Shown piece by piece: positions 50,493 to 59,559 of a DNA stretch of 64,000 bases (the first letter of the stretch is position 1; the number at the start of each line of letters is the position of its first letter). The notes beneath the pieces are model-generated. The model saw only the letters and a program-made list of their open reading frames with translations. It searched no databases and was not told where the DNA came from. Both the position numbers and the translations under genes were made by a program. This DNA is from Pseudomonadota bacterium (GTDB taxonomy: Bacteria > Myxococcota_A > UBA796 > SXON01), in the NCBI GenBank assembly GCA_005778355.1, contig SXON01000059.1:19897-83896 (forward strand), read 5' to 3'.

Positions 50493-52253
50493 ATGCTCCT
50501 CCTCCTCGCGACCCTGGCCCACGCCGACGACGGCGCCCAGCGTTTCCTCGACCTCTACGACTCGCTCCTTGGTCGGCTCTACGCGCTCGACGCCGAGGCC
50601 AGCTGGGACGCCGCCACCGACGTGAGCGACCTCAACCAGGGACGACGCGAGGCCGCCTCGCAGGCCACCGCGGCGTTTGTCGGCGACCCGGAGATCATCG
50701 CGCGCGCCCGTGCCTGGCGCGCCCGGGAAAAGGAGCTGAGCCCCCTCCAGCTGCGCCAGCTCGACGCGATCCTCTACGTGGCCGGAGAAACCCCGGGCGA
50801 CCAGACCGAGCTCGTGAACAAGCGCATCGCCGCCGAGGCCAGGCAGGGCGCCGCCCAGGACAGCTTCGAATACTGCATGGAGGCGCGGGGCGCCGATGGC
50901 AAGTGTGCCAAGCCGCTGAGCGCCAACGAGATCGACGGCATGCTCCAGTCGGAGACCGACGCCGCCAAGCGGCTCGCCGCGTGGAGCACGTCGAAGGAGA
51001 TCGGCGTGCCGCTCAAGACCGGCCTCGGCGAGCTGCGCGAGCTGCGCAACGGGGTGGCGCGGGCCAGTGGCTTCAGCTCCTACTTCGGCTACCAGGTGTC
51101 CGAGTACGGCATGACCGCCGACGAGATGATGGCCCTGCTCGACCAACTCAACAAGGACATGGCGCCGCTCTACCGCGAGCTCCACGCCTGGACCAAGCGT
51201 CAGCTCGCCAAGAAATACGGGCAGCCCGTGCCCGCGGGCGACATCCCCGCCCACTGGTTGCCCAATCGATGGGGCCAGGAATGGGGGGGCCTCGTGCAGA
51301 GCGCCGACATGGATCCCTACTTCAAGGACAAGTCACCCGAGTGGATCGTCAAGTCCTCGGAGCAGTTCTACGTGTCGATGGGCTTCCCCGAGTTGCCGAA
51401 GTCATTCTGGGAGAAGTCCGACCTGTACCCCGTTGCTGCGGGCGAGTCGCGACACAAGAACAGCCACGCCTCGGCCTGGCACATGGACTTGAACCAGGAC
51501 ATCCGCTCGCTGATGAGCGTGAAGCCCGACAGCCAGTGGTTTGGCACCAGCCATCACGAGCTGGGGCACATCTACTACTACATCAGCTACACCCGTCCCG
51601 AGGTGCCGCTCACCCTGCGCAAGGGCGCCAACCGCGCGTTCCACGAGGGCATCGGCGAGCTGGCCAACGTGGCGGCCTTCCAGCCGAGCTACCTCAAACA
51701 GCTGGGGATCTTGCCTAAGAAGCACAAGAGCGACCCCACGCAGGTGCTGCTCGCCGAGGCGCTCGAACAGACGGTGGCCTTCGTGCCCTTCGCCACCGGC
51801 ACGATGAGCCGCTTCGAGTACGAGCTCTACGAGAAGAACCTCCCCGCCGACCAGTGGCAGAAACGCTGGTGGGAGATCGTCTCGCAATACCAGGGCATCG
51901 CCGTGCCCGACCAGGCCCGGCTGAGCGACCCGGCACTCTGTGACGCGTGCACCAAAACCCACATCAACGACGACCCAGCGCAATACTATGACTACGCGCT
52001 CGCGACGGTCATCAAGTACCAGATGCACGAACACATCGCCAAGAAGATCCTCAAGCAAGACCCCCACGACTGCAACTACTACGGCAGCAAGGAAACGGGC
52101 GCCTTCATCAAGGGTGTCCTGGAGAAGGGTGCCACGGAAGACTGGCGGAAGGTGCTGAAGGATGCCACCGGCGAGGATCTGTCGACCCGCGCGATGGTGG
52201 CGTACTTCGAGCCCTTGCGGAAGTGGCTCGAGAAAGAGAACAAGAAGAAGTGA
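50493..52253 (+). CDS. M2-family peptidyl-dipeptidase (ACE-like)
   Basis: A 586-residue exported metallopeptidase. The signal peptide is short and uncharged (MLLLLATLAHA, cleavage before DDG). The zinc site is SHHELGHIYYYI with the third ligand Glu in NRAFHEGIGEL, exactly the M2 (angiotensin-converting enzyme) arrangement. GFSSYFGYQVSEYGMTADEM, ESRHKNSHASAWHMDL and EALEQTVAFVPFATG support it. It removes C-terminal dipeptides. A C-terminal Lys-rich end (KENKKK) runs into the next gene's GTG. Confidence 0.92.
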   Translation: MLLLLATLAHADDGAQRFLDLYDSLLGRLYALDAEASWDAATDVSDLNQGRREAASQATAAFVGDPEIIARARAWRAREKELSPLQLRQLDAILYVAGETPGDQTELVNKRIAAEARQGAAQDSFEYCMEARGADGKCAKPLSANEIDGMLQSETDAAKRLAAWSTSKEIGVPLKTGLGELRELRNGVARASGFSSYFGYQVSEYGMTADEMMALLDQLNKDMAPLYRELHAWTKRQLAKKYGQPVPAGDIPAHWLPNRWGQEWGGLVQSADMDPYFKDKSPEWIVKSSEQFYVSMGFPELPKSFWEKSDLYPVAAGESRHKNSHASAWHMDLNQDIRSLMSVKPDSQWFGTSHHELGHIYYYISYTRPEVPLTLRKGANRAFHEGIGELANVAAFQPSYLKQLGILPKKHKSDPTQVLLAEALEQTVAFVPFATGTMSRFEYELYEKNLPADQWQKRWWEIVSQYQGIAVPDQARLSDPALCDACTKTHINDDPAQYYDYALATVIKYQMHEHIAKKILKQDPHDCNYYGSKETGAFIKGVLEKGATEDWRKVLKDATGEDLSTRAMVAYFEPLRKWLEKENKKK

Positions 52254-54226
52254 TCGCGCTCCTCGCCTGCTCCGAGGTCGCGCGGCCCCTGCTCGGGATC
52301 TACGCGGGCCCTGAGCTTTTCCCCGTGGTGAACGAGCACGTGCAGTCGCTGCCACACGCGACGAGCGTGGTGGTGGGCTCGGAGATCGACGGGCGTGCCG
52401 ACGCGCAGCTGGAGACAGTGATCGAGCTCGACGACAGCTGCGAGGAGTGCTTCACGGTGGCCGCCGACGGCGAGTCCTTCCGGGTGAGCGCGGGCGGCAC
52501 CGCGGGCGCCCTCTACGGGCTCGCGGCCCTGATGGAAGCGCACGGCTGGCGGTTTGCCCATCCCTTCGACACCGATGTGCCCGAGGCGCCCACCCTCGAC
52601 GCCGACTTCGAGCTCGGCGCGGAACAAAGCCCCGAGATCGCTCGCCGGGGGCTCCATCTCCACACGCTCCACCCCACCGAGGCGATGTTCGACCTGTGGG
52701 CCGAGCCCGACGTTGGACGGTCGACGCTGATGCTCGACTGGATCGTGCGCAACCGCGGCAACCACGTGCAGTGGCCCGGGCTCGACGACATCGCGGGCAA
52801 CGAGCAGGTGGCCGAGAACTGGCGGGAGCCCACGCGACTCGTGGTCGATGCTGCGCACCGGCGCGGGATGACCGCCGGAATCGGCGTGCAACTCTTCGGC
52901 ATGTCCAACCTTCAGCTGGCCTACGACCTCGTGGACGACGAGGGCAGCGAGGCCGACGACCAGGCCGCGATGGAGGCCCGCTGGCCCATCGTGATGGAGG
53001 GCATCGCCTGGGACACCGTGAGCCTCTCCTTCGGCGAGTTCTTCGCCGCCGACCCCGAGACCTTCATCAGCCGCGTGGAGTTGGCCTACGACACCTTGCA
53101 GGCCGTGGCGCCCGGCGTGGAGATGACCGGCACCATCCACGTGGGCGGCAACGAGGAGGTGCAGGTGGAGTACGACGGCAAGGAAATGTCGTACTACTTC
53201 CTCGTGGACTACGCCGACCGCCCCATCACGCCCTGGGTGCACAGCGTGATGTACTACAACCTCTACGAGGACGCCGGCGGCGCCTACGGTCTCGACGAGT
53301 TCAGTGATCACCGCGAGTTCCTGGAGACGAAACTGTCACAGGGCGAGGCGGTCGGGTACCACCCGGAAACGGCCTATTGGGTGGCCTTCGACAACTCTGT
53401 CCCCACCTACATGCCGGTCTACATTCAGAGTCGCTGGCACGACCTCGATCAACTCCGCCAACGCGGGCTCGCGCTCCAGGACCACGTGATCTTCGAGTCC
53501 GGCTGGGAGTGGGGCTACTGGCAGAACGACGCGGCGGCGCTGCGGATGTCGTACACGCTGCAAGAGAGCCCAGACGCCCAGGTGGCGGAGTTGTTCGCGG
53601 ACGACGGCCTCGGCGCGGCCGTGGGCGAGATCATGGGGACGCAGCACGAAGCACTCATCACCAATCGGCTCGCGCCCTACATGGCTGGTCGCGACATTGC
53701 AATGGACGTCGGCGAGAGCCTCGAGATCGTGTCGCAGCCGCGCCGGGTGCTGTTCGAGGAGGTGCTCGACATGAGCGCCGAGGAGCGCGACACCTTCGAG
53801 GGGGTGGTGGTGAAGCCACTCCTGGCGCTGAGTGACGCTCACTTGGACGCGGCCCTAGCGCTCGGCGACGGCGACCGCTGGACCGACGAGGTTGTCGACG
53901 GTCTGAGGATGGACGGGAGCCGCGCCGCCTACGTGGCGGCGCTATACACGGCTTTGCTCCAGCACGGCCGCGGCGAAGACCCGACGCTGTTCCTCGACGC
54001 CGCCGACGTCTTCCTCGAGGTCGCCACCGACCAGGTGGCGGATCGATACGAGAGCTTCCACGACCCGATCAGCGCGCGCCTCGTGGAGCGCATCGAGAAC
54101 CCCACGATCTACGACTACGGCTACCTCTACAACGCCCAGACGCTGTGTTTCTGGCAGAGGGAGCGCGGCGAGGCCCGCGAGTTGATCCTCGGTGAGCCCT
54201 GGACCGACCCGGGGTGCACGCTCTGA
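52250..54226 (+). CDS. Lipoprotein with glycosidase N-domain (GH20b/GH67-like)
   Basis: A 658-residue protein. The GTG at 52250 overlaps the M2 stop (GTGA) and gives MIALLAC; GTG 52223 would add nine charged residues before it. Residues 15-125 resemble the small N-terminal domain that precedes hexosaminidase and glucuronidase barrels (FRVSAGGTAGALYGLAALME, HGWRFAHPFDTDVPEAP). A barrel-like region follows (RRGLHLHTLHPTEAMFDLWA, RNRGNHVQWPGLDD, ISLSFGEFF-type Glu in VSLSFGEFFAADPE) with DUF4838-like features. The C-terminal 250 residues are helical. Activity on an acidic or amino glycan is likely but not proven. Confidence 0.68.
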   Translation: MIALLACSEVARPLLGIYAGPELFPVVNEHVQSLPHATSVVVGSEIDGRADAQLETVIELDDSCEECFTVAADGESFRVSAGGTAGALYGLAALMEAHGWRFAHPFDTDVPEAPTLDADFELGAEQSPEIARRGLHLHTLHPTEAMFDLWAEPDVGRSTLMLDWIVRNRGNHVQWPGLDDIAGNEQVAENWREPTRLVVDAAHRRGMTAGIGVQLFGMSNLQLAYDLVDDEGSEADDQAAMEARWPIVMEGIAWDTVSLSFGEFFAADPETFISRVELAYDTLQAVAPGVEMTGTIHVGGNEEVQVEYDGKEMSYYFLVDYADRPITPWVHSVMYYNLYEDAGGAYGLDEFSDHREFLETKLSQGEAVGYHPETAYWVAFDNSVPTYMPVYIQSRWHDLDQLRQRGLALQDHVIFESGWEWGYWQNDAAALRMSYTLQESPDAQVAELFADDGLGAAVGEIMGTQHEALITNRLAPYMAGRDIAMDVGESLEIVSQPRRVLFEEVLDMSAEERDTFEGVVVKPLLALSDAHLDAALALGDGDRWTDEVVDGLRMDGSRAAYVAALYTALLQHGRGEDPTLFLDAADVFLEVATDQVADRYESFHDPISARLVERIENPTIYDYGYLYNAQTLCFWQRERGEARELILGEPWTDPGCTL

Positions 54227-54500
54227 GCCGAGCCGCGGCGACCTATGCCCCCTAGGATGAGACGGCGCGCCGACCGTGCCCCATGGAATGCGACAATCGA
54301 TGGCCCGCCTCCCGCCGATGGGCCGTGTGGCGCGGACTCGGCGACGAATTATCGGCGTTGTCCCGTCAGCTCGCGTTCACGACGCGGAGGCCGGCGGGCC
54401 CCATGTCTCATCCACCGGGGCATAGCTTCCCGGTTGTAGCATCCCGGGGGGCATGGCCCTCGCCGACTCGCATCCAGGGGGCGTGGCGCCGCGCGTGCCG

Positions 54501-55790
54501 TCAGCGAACCGGATCTGCCTCGTCGCCCACGCCGAGCACCCGCTCGATCGCGTCGTACAGCTCGTCCCAGTCGGAGCACACGGCCGCCGCGCCGAGTCGC
54601 ATGCACCTCCGGCGCTTCTCGACGATCGAGCCACGCCCGGTGAACACCACCACCGGCGGCCGGTCCTCCCAGGCCCGGACCGCCTGGATCACCGGCGCCG
54701 CGACCGGGTTGTTCCAGTCATAGCTGCATAGAATGAGTGACGCCGAGGCGTGGTCGCTCGGGTTGAGCGCGCCTGGGTCGGTGAGGGCACGGAGGCCTAC
54801 CCCTTCACCCCGAAGCAGGTTGACCAGCCGGCCGTTGTTCGCGTGGTGATTGCGGTCCACCCACACCACCCCCGCACCATCGCCCATCCGGCCGAGCGCG
54901 CGAACGAGGCGGCTCGGCGGGCACGTGGCGTGTCGGAGTCGCTCGATCCACCTGCCCACGGCGGCGTGGCCCGGCCCGCCTTCCGAGGGGTAGCTCACCA
55001 GCTGCAGGCGCTCGCTCGCGAGCACGGTCGCCCGTTCGCCGGGGCCAACGTCCGGCAACAGGGCGTAGGCAAGCGGCAGCTTGCCCCTGCCGAGCATCGC
55101 CAGCACCTCCGAGCGCAACTCGTTGAGATAGGCATCGGTAAACGAGAAGCCAAGGAACAACACCGTGCGCGTGGCGAAAACCGTGCGGAGGAAGTTCGCG
55201 TACCGCCCATCCTCGTAGAGGCGACGTCGATAGTCGCTCTGCGCCAGGACCACTGGGTTTCTCCCAGGGTCACCGTTGGCCTCGCCGTGGAGCTTCACAA
55301 CCGACGTCCAGCCCCGAGCGTCGCCGGCATCCCAGCGGGCGCCCTCCGACCATCGACTCCGGCCGCGCAGCAGCGCCTCGTAAACCCCGGGAGAAGCCGA
55401 ATCACCGAACAGGAAATCGTCCTGGTTGGTCGTGAGCACGCTGGCGAAAGGAATCTCCATCAAGCGCCGGTAGCGCTCCTCGATCGCGTCCCGGTGTGCA
55501 TGGTCCGTGCTGAGGGCGTCGCGAAGCGCCCGCTCGAAGGCTCCGTCGTCGTGGAACGAGTCCCGCACGGCCTGCGCCGCCACCTCCAGCACGCGCGAGG
55601 ACGGAGGAACCTTCGGATTGAGCGCTCGGACCCACCCCAGCTCCTCTCCCCCTCGGGCGGTGGCGAGCCGAACCAGCAGTTCCAGCCACCCCGGCACCGC
55701 CGGCATCGACATCCCCGCGCCGAGGAAAGCGACACAGCGTCCCGCGATCACCTCCCGGATGAGCTCGGGAGGTACCTCAGGCTCGCTCAC
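54501..55790 (-). CDS. SIR2-like protein with receiver/TIR-like C-terminal domain
   Basis: A 429-residue cytoplasmic protein. Residues 8-285 form a SIR2-like domain: FLGAGMSMPAVPGW (the GAGxS NAD motif), ASVLTTNQDDFLFG (T-N-D motif), VVKLHGEANGDPGRNP with the catalytic-type His, and TRTVLFLGFSFTDAYLNEL. This layout is that of NAD-consuming SIR2 domains in phage defence rather than deacetylases. Residues 310-425 look like a receiver or TIR-like Rossmann domain (GAGVVWVDRNHHANNGRLVN, ASLILCSYDWNNP, RPPVVVFTGRGSIVEKRRRC). The GTG overlaps the stop of the upstream lipoprotein gene (GTGA). A defence role is inference. Confidence 0.78.
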   Translation of the reverse strand: MSEPEVPPELIREVIAGRCVAFLGAGMSMPAVPGWLELLVRLATARGGEELGWVRALNPKVPPSSRVLEVAAQAVRDSFHDDGAFERALRDALSTDHAHRDAIEERYRRLMEIPFASVLTTNQDDFLFGDSASPGVYEALLRGRSRWSEGARWDAGDARGWTSVVKLHGEANGDPGRNPVVLAQSDYRRRLYEDGRYANFLRTVFATRTVLFLGFSFTDAYLNELRSEVLAMLGRGKLPLAYALLPDVGPGERATVLASERLQLVSYPSEGGPGHAAVGRWIERLRHATCPPSRLVRALGRMGDGAGVVWVDRNHHANNGRLVNLLRGEGVGLRALTDPGALNPSDHASASLILCSYDWNNPVAAPVIQAVRAWEDRPPVVVFTGRGSIVEKRRRCMRLGAAAVCSDWDELYDAIERVLGVGDEADPVR

Positions 55791-56743
55791 TTCTTCTTCT
55801 TCCCCTTGCTCTCCACGGCGGGCGCGGGGAACTTGGCGCCCAGAGCGTCGAGGACCTTGCCCCAGGCCCGGTCGAAGTAGGCGTGGACCTCCGGCCAGTG
55901 GCCACCCATGCCGAAGCCCTGGTGGTGCAGGCGCACGGCGGTGGTACCGTCGGCGTTGTCGGCCAGGGTGATGACCACCATCGTGCGCTGGGCACGCTCC
56001 TCGGGGAAGTCGGGCGGGGCGCTCCAACTGAAGGCCACCATCTGGTCGGGCACCCACGCCAGCACCTGGCAGCCCTCGGAGCCCCGGTTTCCCTCCCCCA
56101 GCTCGGGAGGTCCGAAGAGCAGCTCGAAGGGGCCACCCACCCGGAGCTCCACCCGCGCGTCGACCTGGAGGAAGTCGTTCCAGCCGGCCGCCGTCGTGAG
56201 CATCCGGTACACCTCGGCGCGTGGGGCGTAGATGGTGGCCGACTTGTCGATGGCGAGGTTGCCCGCCGCCGGAAAGAGGCCCGTGTCGACAATCGGCGCC
56301 TTGTCGACCACGGTGCCCGCGGCCACGCCCGGCGTGTCGAAGGGCTGCACCCCGGCCGGCGGCACCACCCGGAAACCGAGCTGGTCGTAGACCGACTTCA
56401 GGTCGTAGATCATCGACTCCTCCACGAACTTGCCGCCTTCATAGCGCCGGACCGACACGCCGTGGAGGGTGACGGGCTTGTGGAGATCCTTGTGGGTGCC
56501 GGTGACGGTCCACTGCGTGACGAACATGTCGCCCTGAGTGATGAAGCGATCGATGTGAATCTTGATGTCGGGGTACAAGGTCCGATTGTCCACGACGAAG
56601 CGTTTCACCTCGGCCGCCAACTCGGGCGTGTACGCCTCGTCGATCGCCGAGAGATCGCCCTGGTTCCAGATGCGGTCCATCGCCTGGGTGACCGCTTGTT
56701 CCTTCATCGATGCACACGCGAATAGGTACAGAATCGGGCCCAT
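55787..56743 (-). CDS. SnoaL-SRPBCC two-domain lipoprotein
   Basis: A 318-residue predicted lipoprotein (MGPILYLFAC). Residues 15-125 are a SnoaL-like cone (AMDRIWNQGDLSAIDEAYTP, TVTGTHKDLHKPVTLHGVSV). Residues 155-300 are an AHSA1/SRPBCC domain (YAPRAEVYRMLTTAAGWNDF, GGPFELLFGPPELG, VAFSWSAPPDFPEERAQRT, GTTAVRLHHQGFGMGGHW). Both folds bind hydrophobic small ligands. The C-terminus is Lys-rich (ESKGKKKK). Its stop overlaps the SIR2 gene start, and its ATG is one base after the upstream stop. Confidence 0.78.
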   Translation of the reverse strand: MGPILYLFACASMKEQAVTQAMDRIWNQGDLSAIDEAYTPELAAEVKRFVVDNRTLYPDIKIHIDRFITQGDMFVTQWTVTGTHKDLHKPVTLHGVSVRRYEGGKFVEESMIYDLKSVYDQLGFRVVPPAGVQPFDTPGVAAGTVVDKAPIVDTGLFPAAGNLAIDKSATIYAPRAEVYRMLTTAAGWNDFLQVDARVELRVGGPFELLFGPPELGEGNRGSEGCQVLAWVPDQMVAFSWSAPPDFPEERAQRTMVVITLADNADGTTAVRLHHQGFGMGGHWPEVHAYFDRAWGKVLDALGAKFPAPAVESKGKKKK

Positions 56744-56744
56744 G

Positions 56745-57260
56745 TCAGCCTCCGAGCATGCCGGCCTTGAGCGCGGCGGTGGGGGGTGAAGTGCCGAGGA
56801 AGACCGTCCACAGCGCGGTCATGAACTCCTTGCCCGCGACGGTGCCACGCGCCTTGCCGCGCACCGTCACGGTCGTGCCCGTGCCGGGCACGTAGTCGAG
56901 CAGGATCTCGTCGCCCGCTTTCACGTCGGAGAGCATCGCGTAGAGCTGGTCGGCGGTGCCCGCCGGCGGGCTCGTCTTGGCGAATCCCTCGGAGAAGGTT
57001 TCCACCAGCTGGTCTTTCGTCACCTGCTTGTAGATGAAGTGCATCGTGATGCGCTTGGCGACGTCTTTGCTGATCGCCTCGCTGCCGGACTTTGTCTTGC
57101 TCGGCAGGTAGAGCGCGCCCACGTACACGTCGATGTAGTACTTCTCGCGCAGACCGGCGCCGTTGAGCTGGATCGCCTGTCCGCCGACGGACACGCTGTC
57201 GGGCAAGGTGACGCCGGCGATCTCGCGCGCCTGCGCGAGGGCCAGCAGGAGGAGCAGCAT
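56745..57260 (-). CDS. Chalcone-isomerase-like exported protein
   Basis: A 171-residue exported protein with signal MLLLLLALAQA (cleavage before REI). The mature part matches the bacterial chalcone-isomerase-like domain (GVTLPDSVSVGGQAIQLNGA, GLREKYYIDVYVGALYLPSK, KRITMHFIYKQVTKDQLVET, GDEILLDYVPGTGTTVTV). Members probably bind fatty acids; the true isomerase residues are not expected here. It is the first gene of the operon ending with the SIR2-like gene. Confidence 0.85.
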   Translation of the reverse strand: MLLLLLALAQAREIAGVTLPDSVSVGGQAIQLNGAGLREKYYIDVYVGALYLPSKTKSGSEAISKDVAKRITMHFIYKQVTKDQLVETFSEGFAKTSPPAGTADQLYAMLSDVKAGDEILLDYVPGTGTTVTVRGKARGTVAGKEFMTALWTVFLGTSPPTAALKAGMLGG

Positions 57261-57302
57261 GGAGCGAACCCGGGGAGAAAGCCCCGAGTAACCTGTCGGC
57301 TG

Positions 57303-58814
57303 CTACTCGCCGGGGCTCAGGTGTTCGCCCACGCCGTAGCTGTCGTACACCGACTGGCGGATGCCATTGTCCTTGATGATCTGGCCCAGCACCGTGGCGC
57401 CCTCGGTGACACTGCGTTCCATGGTGTCGTAGTCCACCGAGTAGAGGCCGAAGCGCGGGCGGAAACCCTCGGCCCACTCGAAGTTGTCGGTCAACGACCA
57501 GTGGATGTAGCCATCGACGGGCTGGCCATCCTCGATCGCCGCGTGCAAGCCCACCAGTTGCCGCACGATGCTCTCGGCACGGCGCTTTCCCGTGGTGGTG
57601 GCGATGCCCGCCTCGGTCACGCGGAGCTGCACCCCCGGGTAGCGCTCGGCCATGGGCTCGGCGAGCAAGCCAAGACCCGGCGAGTAGTGCTCGTAGCCCA
57701 TCTGGGTGATGTCGTCGGGATGCGGCTCGGGACAGCCAAAATCGGAGAGCGACATCCCCAGCGCCTCGAGCACGGAGGCGTCGCAAGGGATGGCCTCGAC
57801 GGGGGGGAACGAGGCCTGGTATTTCACCGGCATCCGGTAGTAGTACTGGTAGCCAAGCAGGTCGCACTTGTTGGCCCACTCCGGGTGATCTTCCTCGGGC
57901 GTGCCATCGAGGTCGCGGTCGAGCTTGCCGAGGATCACCGCGTCGGGGAAGGCGTAGCCGTAGAGCGACTGGATGCGCTCGGCCGCAGCCACGTCGTCGG
58001 GATTGTCCTCGTCGAGCGGGACGATCCACTGGATTGAATTGGTGAAGCCCACGTTGGCGATCACGTTGTCGCTATTGGCGTCGCTGCGATCGGCGGCCTT
58101 CACCGCGTCGTAGGCCAGCGCGTTGGCGGTGGCGAGCGCCTCCATTACCGGGATGACGTTTTCCTGGATGCCGTCGACGGTGAGGTTGCTGTAGCCGGGC
58201 GGGAAGGCGCCCCCGAGGTAGCCGGAGAGCACGTAGCCGCCGGGCTCGTTGAAGGTGCTCCACTCGTCGACCAGGTCGCCGAGGCGCGTGGCGGCCTCCC
58301 CGCTGAACTCGGCAAACTCGGCCGGCACCTCGGGGTTGGTCCAGCCGCACATGTTGGTGTCCGTCGGACCCGCCTCGCAGTCGAGGTCGGACAGGTCTTG
58401 CACCCAGATGGGGTCGGTGAAGTGGTGCAGCGTGACCATGGGCTCGATGTCACGCGCGCGCAGGGCCTCGATCACGGCGCGGTAGTGATCCCACTCCGCC
58501 TCGTCCCACGTGTCGCGACTGCGTTCCACCCGGGACCACTCGATCGAGAGCCGGAAAACGTCGGCGCCCATGCGCTCGAGCAGGTCGAAGTCGGCCTCGT
58601 AGCGAGTGTAGAACTCCGTGGCGGCGCCGCTCGGCTCGTCGGTCTTGCCCGCGAACTCGGGCAAGGTCTCGAACTGGTACCAGTTGTTGTTGGTATTGCC
58701 CCCCTCCACCTGGTGGGCGGCGCTGGCCGCGCCCCAGCGGAAGCCCTCGGGGAAGGCATAGATGACCGGGTCGCCCGAGTCTTCGTCGGCACACGCGAAC
58801 AGGAGGATCAGCAT
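57303..58814 (-). CDS. GH1 beta-glucosidase-type lipoprotein
   Basis: A 503-residue glycoside hydrolase anchored by a minimal signal (MLILLFAC). A TAG in frame 21 bases upstream of the ATG, with no start codon between, fixes this N-terminus. GH1 signatures: FRWGAASAAHQVEGGNTNNN, FRLSIEWSRVE, the acid/base Glu in STFNEPGGYVLSGYL, and the nucleophile region RVTEAGIATTTG (TEAG in place of TENG). GYIHWSLTDNFEWAEGFRPR and FGLYSVDYDTMERS complete the fold. It would release glucose or another sugar from beta-glycosides at the cell surface. Confidence 0.9.
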   Translation of the reverse strand: MLILLFACADEDSGDPVIYAFPEGFRWGAASAAHQVEGGNTNNNWYQFETLPEFAGKTDEPSGAATEFYTRYEADFDLLERMGADVFRLSIEWSRVERSRDTWDEAEWDHYRAVIEALRARDIEPMVTLHHFTDPIWVQDLSDLDCEAGPTDTNMCGWTNPEVPAEFAEFSGEAATRLGDLVDEWSTFNEPGGYVLSGYLGGAFPPGYSNLTVDGIQENVIPVMEALATANALAYDAVKAADRSDANSDNVIANVGFTNSIQWIVPLDEDNPDDVAAAERIQSLYGYAFPDAVILGKLDRDLDGTPEEDHPEWANKCDLLGYQYYYRMPVKYQASFPPVEAIPCDASVLEALGMSLSDFGCPEPHPDDITQMGYEHYSPGLGLLAEPMAERYPGVQLRVTEAGIATTTGKRRAESIVRQLVGLHAAIEDGQPVDGYIHWSLTDNFEWAEGFRPRFGLYSVDYDTMERSVTEGATVLGQIIKDNGIRQSVYDSYGVGEHLSPGE

Positions 58815-58832
58815 CTGCCGGTCGTATCCCGG

Positions 58833-59459
58833 CTAGACGGCCCCACCGAAGACGAGGCCCACCGCGAGCGAAACGGTGATCGGGACGATGAAGTTGTCGT
58901 CGACCTTGGAGGCGAAAAGTTCGGTGAGCGCGCCGGTGACGGCGGCGACGCCCGCAGCGAGGAGACCCCGGGAGGGCGGGATGTTGCCGTGCCACAGCGC
59001 GAGCACCGCGAGACAGCCAAGGAACGAGGCCACGGCATAGGCGATGGTGCCTTCCAGAGAGCGCCCGTGCACCAGCTTGGTGTGGCCATAACGGCGACCA
59101 ATGAAGCCGGCGGCAGGGTCGCCGAGCCCGGCGCAGACGATGGCAAGGGCCAAGGTGGGGGTGGCAAAGACCGGGGCGATGAAGGCGAGACCGGTTCCGA
59201 ACCAGGTGGCGCTATTCACGCGGTGCCACTCGTGACGGTGCGCGATGGGGCCGAGCATGCGCATCAGGAGCTCGTTCACGCCAGTCACGTGTCGGCGCGA
59301 AAGCTCGAGCGTCCAGGCCAACATCGCGAACCCGGTGGCCACCCACACGGCCTGCTCACGGCTGAAGACCATCTCGAGGAGGATCAGCGTCCCCATCGAC
59401 GAGGCGACGTGGTAGCTCGACCGGAACAGGTTCTCGGGGCGCTCGGCAGCAACGTGCAT
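58833..59459 (-). CDS. Dolichol/phytol/diacylglycerol-kinase-like membrane protein
   Basis: A 208-residue membrane protein with six or so hydrophobic segments. The motif CAGLGDPAAGFIGRRYGHTK followed by GRSLEGTIAYAVASFLGC matches the CTP-dependent lipid kinase group (SEC59/DGK1/VTE5-like, related to CdsA). These enzymes phosphorylate polyprenols, phytol or diacylglycerol. RSSYHVASSMGTLILLEMVF at the N-terminus is typical of the same group. The substrate is not readable. It starts at an ATG that faces the transglutaminase gene across a 100-base gap. Confidence 0.78.
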   Translation of the reverse strand: MHVAAERPENLFRSSYHVASSMGTLILLEMVFSREQAVWVATGFAMLAWTLELSRRHVTGVNELLMRMLGPIAHRHEWHRVNSATWFGTGLAFIAPVFATPTLALAIVCAGLGDPAAGFIGRRYGHTKLVHGRSLEGTIAYAVASFLGCLAVLALWHGNIPPSRGLLAAGVAAVTGALTELFASKVDDNFIVPITVSLAVGLVFGGAV

Positions 59460-59559
59460 GCCCAGCGTTGTACTGACGCGCTGTCACCGCATCGTCACAG
59501 GACGGCGCGTGACGCGAGCTTTGCAACCGAGGGCCTGTCGCGGAGCTAGGGTGCGCGCG

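Noticed and set aside
54227..54500. Small gene in the gap before the SIR2-like gene
   Set aside because: Short frames here have no ribosome site, no recognisable motif and unnatural composition. The gap is probably an untranslated or decayed region between convergent genes.
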